Positions 14,802 to 20,056 of a DNA stretch of 20,056 nt are shown here, piece by piece (positions within the stretch are counted from its first letter, which is position 1; every line of letters starts with the position of its first letter). The stretch comes from JBCDLI01 sp038745535. GTDB taxonomy: Bacteria; Pseudomonadota; Alphaproteobacteria; Rhizobiales; Rhizobiaceae. Both the position numbers and the translations under genes were made by a program. The DNA is taken from the NCBI GenBank assembly GCA_038745535.1, contig JBCDLI010000045.1, forward strand, positions 1-20,056, in the 5' to 3' direction. Under the pieces are notes generated by a model, which had not been told where the DNA came from, ran no database searches, and worked only from the letters and a program-made list of their open reading frames with translations.

Positions 14802-14966
14802 CTATGCCTGAGACTGAGAACTGGAGTTATCTTTGAGCGCGGCTGCCTTTTCGCGTGCTTCGCGCTCGGCGACGTCGCGTTTCAGCGATCTCATCTGCCA
14901 GATGTAAAAGGCGGTGAACCCCACAATGGTGAGCAGACCTTCGACCAGAATATAATTCACCCACAT
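14802..14966 (-). CDS. Small single-span membrane protein downstream of crtB
   Basis: A 54-residue ORF, ATG 14966 to TAG 14802. The N-terminal half MWVNYILVEGLLTIVGFTAF is hydrophobic and forms one membrane span to about residue 24. The C-terminal half is charged and helical (RSLKRDVAEREAREKAAALK), ending in a Ser/Gln tail. GGAG lies 7 nt upstream of the ATG, and the gene starts 16 bp after the crtB stop, so it looks like the last gene of bchD-bchO-crtI-crtB. In Rhodobacter this position is held by tspO (crtK), which has several membrane spans; this protein is not TspO. I do not recognise the family. A photosynthesis or heme-protein assembly role is possible from context only. Confidence 0.75.
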   Translation of the reverse strand: MWVNYILVEGLLTIVGFTAFYIWQMRSLKRDVAEREAREKAAALKDNSSSQSQA

Positions 14967-14982
14967 GGGCGTGCTCCGAACC

Positions 14983-16026
14983 TTAGATCGATCTTTCTTG
15001 CGCGCGCCGTCTCGTGTCTTCTGCTTTCAGCATCAGTTCCAGCATCCGCGCGGCGCGTTGATCAATCGTTTTCACTTCCGGTTCGGCAAGTAGTGCGCTG
15101 GCATCGACAAGAAAGGCAACGCTTGGATGAGGTGCGGCGCGGTTCGTGGGTATAAGTGGAAAGGGCGTTGCGCTGGCTAGCGTTATGAGACCCAGCTTTT
15201 TGCGCGTGGATGTGCTCGCGCGCATGTCGACGCTGTTGTGGTTGTTTTTGCGAATTTCATTCCCGATTGCCTGGTAGATGAGCGCCGCGGATCGGATCGC
15301 TGGACGGCAATTAAGCGGTAGGCTCGCCACTCCTGAAAGCGCGCGGCTGTAGAAACTGTCCGCAAGCGCCAGAAGGCGTTCGACACATCTTTGCAACCCT
15401 TCGCTGAGCTCGGGATTCTGAAGAAAATCTTGCGGCTCGACGCCTTCTTCTCGAAGCCATTGCGAGGGGATGTAGAGCCGACCGCGTTCTGCATCCTCCC
15501 CTACATCGCGGGCGATGTTGGTCAACTGCATGCCAAGGCCGAGGTCTGCGGCGCGCGCCAGGGAGTGTCGATCCCGGCACCCCATAATCTGCGCCATCAT
15601 CACACCGACGGTCGACGCAACGCGTGCGCAATAGTCGAGCAGATCAGCTTCGGTTTCATAGTCGCGCGATTGTTCATCCCAGACAAAACCTTCGATCATG
15701 GCATCGGGGATCACCCGCGAAATACCATGCTCCGCGACCACGCCGGCAAACGCACGATCGGCGAGAATTGGATAGGAGCGGCCTGCGTAGATTGCATCCA
15801 GCCGCGCGGCCAGTTTCGCGGTGGCGGTACCATCCTCGTTGCCATCATCAACGAGGTCATCGGATGTACGGCAAAACGAGTACAAGGCTCGCGCCGCTTT
15901 CCGTGTTTTGGGCGGCAACAGGAGCGAAGCGGCATAAAACGATTTCGAGCCTGCCCGAATAGCTGCGTCGCAGGCTGCGCGCTCGTCCCGTGTAAGCTTA
16001 ATTTCTGGCAGCGAGTTCGTTTGCAT
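14983..16026 (-). CDS. crtB: Phytoene synthase CrtB
   Basis: A 347-residue squalene/phytoene synthase. The two aspartate motifs are SDDLVDD (55-61) and DVGEDAERGRLYIP (174-187), with YSFCRTSDD and GLGMQLTNIARD around them. It joins two GGPP to phytoene. The ATG at 16026 is the first plausible Met before LTRDERAACDAAIRAGSKSF; it overlaps the crtI end by 29 bp and lacks a clear Shine-Dalgarno sequence, so translation is probably coupled to crtI. A start at 16107 would extend 110 bp into crtI and is not favoured. Confidence 0.95.
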   Translation of the reverse strand: MQTNSLPEIKLTRDERAACDAAIRAGSKSFYAASLLLPPKTRKAARALYSFCRTSDDLVDDGNEDGTATAKLAARLDAIYAGRSYPILADRAFAGVVAEHGISRVIPDAMIEGFVWDEQSRDYETEADLLDYCARVASTVGVMMAQIMGCRDRHSLARAADLGLGMQLTNIARDVGEDAERGRLYIPSQWLREEGVEPQDFLQNPELSEGLQRCVERLLALADSFYSRALSGVASLPLNCRPAIRSAALIYQAIGNEIRKNNHNSVDMRASTSTRKKLGLITLASATPFPLIPTNRAAPHPSVAFLVDASALLAEPEVKTIDQRAARMLELMLKAEDTRRRAQERSI

Positions 16027-17545
16027 GGGGAACGATTTTGTCCAAAATTTTTGCCGAGGAAACGACTGCGGGTACGCCCGCGCCCGGGTGTGTGCCTGCG
16101 CCGACAAGGTAGAGGTTTTCGATCTCCTCGGACTTATTGTGCGGGCGGAACCACGCCAATTGCGTTATCAATGGTTGCATGCCGAAAGCGGCACCCTTGG
16201 TAGAGTGCAGATTATCGCGGAAGTGGAGGGGCGTAACGACCTTGGATGTTACGATCTTATCGGTGAAGCCCGGCATAACGGTCATTTCCAGACGCTCAGC
16301 GACCTTCTGTTTGTACTCTTCCTCAAAACTCTCCCAATCGGTCGTGCCCTCTAAGTTTGGCACGGGAGCCAGCACATAGAAGGTGTCGCAACCTTCAGGC
16401 GCAAGCGACGGATCTTCCGCGGTCGGACGATAAAGATACAGGCTGAAATCCTCAGCGAGGTGTTTCTTGTCGAAGATGTCTTCCAGCAAGCCGCGATAGC
16501 GTGGCCCGAGAATGATCGTATGAAGATCAACGTCCTCAAAACGCTCTGAGGTACCTAAGTACCAGACGAAAAGGCTCATCGAGTATTTGGCGCGGTCGAC
16601 TTTGCGGTCCGTCCAGCGCTTTCGCTTTTGCTTGGCTAATAGATGCTTATAAGTGTGACCGGGTTCGGCGTTTGACACCACAATGTCTGCCTCAATCGTT
16701 TCGCCGGAGGCAAGACGTACGCCGCTCGCGCTACCACCCGTCACCAGAATTTCATCCACCTTTTCGGCAAGCCTGAACACACCGCCTTGGTCGCGCACAA
16801 GGTCGGCGATGCCTTCGGCGAGGGCGCCGGTTCCACCCATTGTGAAATGGACGCCCCAGATGCGCTCCATGTGCGAGATCAGGCTCATGACACTGGATGT
16901 TTTCAGCGGATTGCCACCGATAAACAGCGGGTGAAAAGAAAGCGCCATGCGCAGGCGGTGGTCTTTGATGTGTTTTGCAGCGAGCTTGTGGATCGAGCGG
17001 TCTGCGCGTCGCGCGATGAGATCGGGCAATGCGAACGCCATATCCTTCAAGGACAAGAACGGCGTATCAATCATCTTCTCGTAGCCCGCTTTGAAGCACT
17101 TTTCGGCTTCTGCGAGAAACGAGTGGTAACCTGGCAAATCATCTGGCGAGAAACGCTTGATCTCCGCCTCAACCTCGTCCTCATTTGCGAAGCAGCGATA
17201 GACGTCACCATTGTCGAACCGGATTGAATAGAAAGGGTTCAACGACTTTAGTGAGACGTGGTCTTCCATGCGCTTGCCGCAGAGGTCCCAAAGCTCTTCG
17301 TAAACGACAGGCGCGGTTATGATCGTGGGCCCGCCGTCAAAGACAAAGCCGTCTTGTTCAGTCACCGCTGCGCGACCGCCGATCCGGTCCATCGCGTCGA
17401 TAAGCGTTACGCGATATCCACGCGCGCCGAGACGAACGCCTGCGGCCAGGCCGCCGAAGCCGGTGCCGATCACAACCGCATGGGGCCGGTCATCGTCGGT
17501 CGCGACCATCCCAGCCAAACGTGGTGCTTTTGAATGAATGTTCAT
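15998..17545 (-). CDS. crtI: Phytoene desaturase CrtI
   Basis: A 515-residue FAD-dependent desaturase. Rossmann fold AVVIGTGFGGLAAGVRLGAR (23-42) with VTLIDAMDRIGGRA, followed by FVFDGGPTIITAP, and C-terminal YLVGAGTHPGAGVPAVVSSA. In spheroidene-producing bacteria CrtI introduces three double bonds into phytoene to give neurosporene; the three-step specificity is inferred from the company of crtC, crtD, crtF and crtA. The start overlaps the bchO stop as ATGA; the end overlaps crtB by 29 bp. Confidence 0.96.
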   Translation of the reverse strand: MNIHSKAPRLAGMVATDDDRPHAVVIGTGFGGLAAGVRLGARGYRVTLIDAMDRIGGRAAVTEQDGFVFDGGPTIITAPVVYEELWDLCGKRMEDHVSLKSLNPFYSIRFDNGDVYRCFANEDEVEAEIKRFSPDDLPGYHSFLAEAEKCFKAGYEKMIDTPFLSLKDMAFALPDLIARRADRSIHKLAAKHIKDHRLRMALSFHPLFIGGNPLKTSSVMSLISHMERIWGVHFTMGGTGALAEGIADLVRDQGGVFRLAEKVDEILVTGGSASGVRLASGETIEADIVVSNAEPGHTYKHLLAKQKRKRWTDRKVDRAKYSMSLFVWYLGTSERFEDVDLHTIILGPRYRGLLEDIFDKKHLAEDFSLYLYRPTAEDPSLAPEGCDTFYVLAPVPNLEGTTDWESFEEEYKQKVAERLEMTVMPGFTDKIVTSKVVTPLHFRDNLHSTKGAAFGMQPLITQLAWFRPHNKSEEIENLYLVGAGTHPGAGVPAVVSSAKILDKIVPHANELAARN

Positions 17546-18492
17546 TCGGCAACTCCCACTTTTTCGGCCACGGGCGAGGTCTCCTTTTTGGATTGAGCGA
17601 TCAGTTTTTCGATTTCAGCGACGACGGATTCTGGCGACACTTCGTGAAGCAGGTGACCGCCCGTGTCGTGTGCGATCACATCTGCGTCTTCGAGACGTTC
17701 GGCAGCTTCGCGAGAAACCGAGGGCGGCACCATTTTGTCATCTTTGGCGACGATGAAACGCACCGGAATTTTTATTTTTGAAAGCTTGTCGACGAGGGGC
17801 TGCAATTCCCAATTTGCCATCATGCCAAGCGCGCCGTTCACATGGGCGGGATTGGACATCAGCGCCTTGTAAAGCTCTTTCGCCTGGTCATTGATCGGCG
17901 AATTCGTGCCGGACAGAAGGTTTGCAGCAATGCTAGTGTATTGCGCCTGCATTGCGAAAATGCGTGGCGTGAGCGGATTTGCGAACAACATCTTCGCGAG
18001 CGGCGAAAACAGCGTGTTGCCTTCGATGGGTTTGAGCGCAGCGTTTATGGTGATGATAGCGCTTGGCTCGATCTGCTTTTCTGCGACCATCTCAAGAAGG
18101 ACCGCAGATCCGGCCGAATGTCCGATGCAGATGTCAGGCGCGAACTCGGCAACCTTCAAAAGTGCTTCGAGACCTGCGGCCATACCGGGAAGTGAGAGCC
18201 GCGCGTATGGTGCGCTGGCTGTGAAGCCGTGGCCGGGCAAATCGATTGCCATGACCGTGAAGTGCTCTTCGAGCGCGTCGAAAAGTGCACTCATTGAATG
18301 GGTCGCGGCGCCTGTTCCGTGGACCAGGAGAGCTGACGGCGCTTTCGCCTTCTCGCTCTTCTGGACATGCCACACAAGCCCGCCTGCTTCCATGAAGTTA
18401 GAGTGATCACTGTTTGGCCAAGCGGCCTTTAGCGAGGCCCAATCGGGACGGTCAGCGGCGGGGGTTTGATTGTTCTTGGGTGCCTCGCTCAT
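17542..18492 (-). CDS. bchO: BchO, alpha/beta hydrolase of magnesium chelation
   Basis: A 316-residue alpha/beta hydrolase. HGTGAATHS (58-66) forms the oxyanion region, GHSAGSA (124-130) holds the nucleophile serine, and FIVAKDDKMVPP with DTGGHLLHE near the end give the acid and histidine. BchO accompanies BchI/BchD in photosynthesis clusters and is thought to support Mg-protoporphyrin formation; its substrate is not known. The start at 18492 makes a 4-nt ATGA overlap with the bchD stop; an in-frame start at 18567 lies inside bchD and is rejected. crtI overlaps its stop in the same way. Confidence 0.93.
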   Translation of the reverse strand: MSEAPKNNQTPAADRPDWASLKAAWPNSDHSNFMEAGGLVWHVQKSEKAKAPSALLVHGTGAATHSMSALFDALEEHFTVMAIDLPGHGFTASAPYARLSLPGMAAGLEALLKVAEFAPDICIGHSAGSAVLLEMVAEKQIEPSAIITINAALKPIEGNTLFSPLAKMLFANPLTPRIFAMQAQYTSIAANLLSGTNSPINDQAKELYKALMSNPAHVNGALGMMANWELQPLVDKLSKIKIPVRFIVAKDDKMVPPSVSREAAERLEDADVIAHDTGGHLLHEVSPESVVAEIEKLIAQSKKETSPVAEKVGVAE

Positions 18493-20056
18493 CGACGTGC
18501 CCCTTGGTTGAAGTAGGAACCAACAACTGTCGAGATTGCGCCAGCATCCAAGCGGGGCAGGGCGCAATAATCGGCATTCATGATGTTAGCGAGATCACGT
18601 GCGGTATCGCGTGGCCGCCGCGCGATATCGATGAACACCGATGGCACTGAATTCGCGGCAGTCATTCGCGCGAGCTTTGCGGTATCGTTGGCAGCTGATT
18701 TGCGATCTGCGGTGCCATCGAGCGCTATGTTCCCGCGACCATCGGTGAGCATGACCAGCAATGGAGATTTGCCGCGCGAACGGCTTTGGATCGCAAGATC
18801 GAGACCGGCGCGAAGACCAGCTGCAAGTGGCGTTCCACCACCGCCGACCATTTCCGACAATGTGCGTTTCGCACGCACGAGTGAACGGGTTGGCTCAAGC
18901 ACGATTTCCGACGCCTGACCGCGAAAGGTAATCATCGCGACGCTGTCGCGGCGCACATAGCATTGAGCAAGAAGCTGTTCGACGGCGCCCTTTGCTTCTG
19001 CCAATCGGTCCAGCGCCGTGGAGCCGGACGCATCCACCGCGAAAATCGCGATAGACTCTGTCGGCTGCTGATAACGGATATACCGGAAGTCAGCAGCGCG
19101 GACGATAGGCCTATCTGTTGTTGGCAGGCCAATGTCAGCCCGCTGGAAACGTCTCAGTTTTTGCCAAGGCGCGGCGGTGCGCAGCGTTGCGGGAACGTTA
19201 AGTCGAGCACCATGGTATGGTGGTCTTGAGACGAGACCTGCAGGTCGGCCACGCTTTGCGCCTTTGCGCATTGCGCCGGCTTTGCCGTCAATCGCGCGGT
19301 TGCTGGCAGATGTTCCTTTTGGTGTGCGCTGGTCGATTTTGATTTGGCCACTTTGGGAAGCTTCAACCAGCATCTCTTGAAGCGCTTCGAAATTGATCCC
19401 GGGCGTTTCAGCCTCGCTCCCATCGTGGTCATTTTGATCGCGCGGTGGTTCCGGCCTGTTGTCAGAGGGCTCTGCGCTTTGCGGCTCCGGTGCAGCCTGC
19501 TGTTCGGGCTGCGCTTCTGGTTGTTGACGCGTCAAATCAATGCCGAGCGCGATCTCAATCGCTTCGGCGATATCGTCGGCGTCGACCTCTTTGCGCCCAT
19601 CGAGAACTGCCGACGCTTTTGCGAGCGCGCAAGCGTTTAGAGTTGGCCGCAGTGTTTCATGGCCGAGAGTAAGTGAGATTTCTGCTGTTAGTTTTGCAGC
19701 CGCATCCGGTACAAAGACGTCGTGCGATAACTCGTGCTTGTTGCGGGGTGTCTTTTGCTCCTCGTACTCGCCAATTGCATTCCACGGTACGAAACGCAGA
19801 TCGACCGTAACGCTCGCACGTTCTCTTAATGAGGGGACAAGCTCTTCATCGTCGCCGTCACTTTCATCGCACAGGACAGCGGTGATCCTCGCCGGTCTGT
19901 CGTCCAAATGCGCAGCGATGATGGAAGCTGAGAGCGTTGGCAGGCGTTCAGCATTTGCTATGATCAAAGTCGTGGCGCTGCTGACGGAGAGAAGTCCGGG
20001 ATCGGACACCTGTTTTCCGGCATTAAGGCTCGCCGGGATGTCGACCGAAGGAACCA
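18489..20056 (-). CDS. bchD: Magnesium chelatase subunit D, 5' end outside window
   Basis: The frame stays open to the window edge, giving at least 521 residues; the N-terminus is missing. The visible order is an AAA+-like part (LSASIIAAHL, then ETLRPTLNACALAKASAVLD about 134-153), an acidic proline-rich linker rich in Q, P, E and D (about 175-220), and a C-terminal von Willebrand/integrin I domain with the MIDAS motif DASGS (341-345) and MLTDGRGN. BchD has no complete P-loop here, as expected. With BchI and BchH it inserts Mg2+ into protoporphyrin IX. A GTG at 20007-20009 is in frame but is not the start, because upstream codons read on without a stop. bchO follows with a 4-nt overlap. Confidence 0.95.
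   Translation of the reverse strand, partial: VPSVDIPASLNAGKQVSDPGLLSVSSATTLIIANAERLPTLSASIIAAHLDDRPARITAVLCDESDGDDEELVPSLRERASVTVDLRFVPWNAIGEYEEQKTPRNKHELSHDVFVPDAAAKLTAEISLTLGHETLRPTLNACALAKASAVLDGRKEVDADDIAEAIEIALGIDLTRQQPEAQPEQQAAPEPQSAEPSDNRPEPPRDQNDHDGSEAETPGINFEALQEMLVEASQSGQIKIDQRTPKGTSASNRAIDGKAGAMRKGAKRGRPAGLVSRPPYHGARLNVPATLRTAAPWQKLRRFQRADIGLPTTDRPIVRAADFRYIRYQQPTESIAIFAVDASGSTALDRLAEAKGAVEQLLAQCYVRRDSVAMITFRGQASEIVLEPTRSLVRAKRTLSEMVGGGGTPLAAGLRAGLDLAIQSRSRGKSPLLVMLTDGRGNIALDGTADRKSAANDTAKLARMTAANSVPSVFIDIARRPRDTARDLANIMNADYCALPRLDAGAISTVVGSYFNQGARR

Noticed and set aside
15391..16203. 270-residue plus-strand frame opposite crtB and the end of crtI
   Set aside because: It is a shadow of two strongly recognised genes and has no protein features.
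1..20056. CRISPR arrays, insertion sequences, tRNA or rRNA genes, phage or defence genes
   Set aside because: No repeated spacers, transposase-like frames or RNA gene signatures were seen; genes are packed photosynthesis functions throughout.

Overview
The window is a large piece of a photosynthesis gene cluster from a purple, bacteriochlorophyll a-type alphaproteobacterium. The evidence is a type-2 reaction centre (pufL, pufM), LH1 (pufB, pufA), pufQ, chlorophyllide a reductase (bchXYZ), bchC, bchO, bchD and a complete spheroidene-type carotenoid set (crtA, B, C, D, E, F, I) with idi and the end of hemA. Gene content and order resemble Rhodobacterales clusters and the related clusters of some Hyphomicrobiales. 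The genus cannot be fixed from this window, nor can aerobic versus anaerobic phototrophy.

Layout. On the + strand at the left end lie the 3' end of hemA (1-202), crtA (221-952) and idi (967-1491). A small P-loop ATPase gene (1458-2024, minus) converges on idi and overlaps its 3' end. A hairpin-rich stretch with two tandem terminator-like structures (2085-2301) closes a long minus-strand unit that runs from right to left: crtE-crtF, bchC-X-Y-Z, pufQ-B-A-L-M. A divergent pair, crtD-crtC (plus), faces away from crtE. Further right, minus-strand bchD(partial)-bchO-crtI-crtB ends in a 54-residue membrane-protein gene that meets crtC tail to tail.

How the genes work together. HemA makes 5-aminolevulinate for tetrapyrroles. 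BchD and BchO belong to Mg insertion. BchXYZ and BchC carry the last ring-modifying steps to bacteriochlorophyllide a. Idi and CrtE supply GGPP, CrtB and CrtI make neurosporene, CrtC/CrtD/CrtF turn it into spheroidene, and CrtA oxidises it to spheroidenone. PufQ supports pigment supply, and PufB/A and PufL/M form the LH1-reaction centre core. ATGA stop/start overlaps (bchD-bchO, bchO-crtI, bchC-bchX, bchZ-pufQ) indicate tight translational coupling.

Regulation visible in the sequence. TGT-N12-ACA palindromes of the PpsR/CrtJ type sit upstream of bchC (two sites, 8 bp apart) and between crtE and crtD (one perfect site plus one degenerate site, also 8 bp apart). In both promoters a TTGACA -35 and a 16-bp-spaced -10 occupy the same positions relative to the two palindromes.

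No wholly novel system is evident. The points most worth a second look are the 54-aa membrane protein after crtB, the unclear crtC start buried in crtD, the P-loop ATPase in the place where pufC or pufX might be expected, the long C-terminal tail of PufB, and insertions in PufL and PufM.
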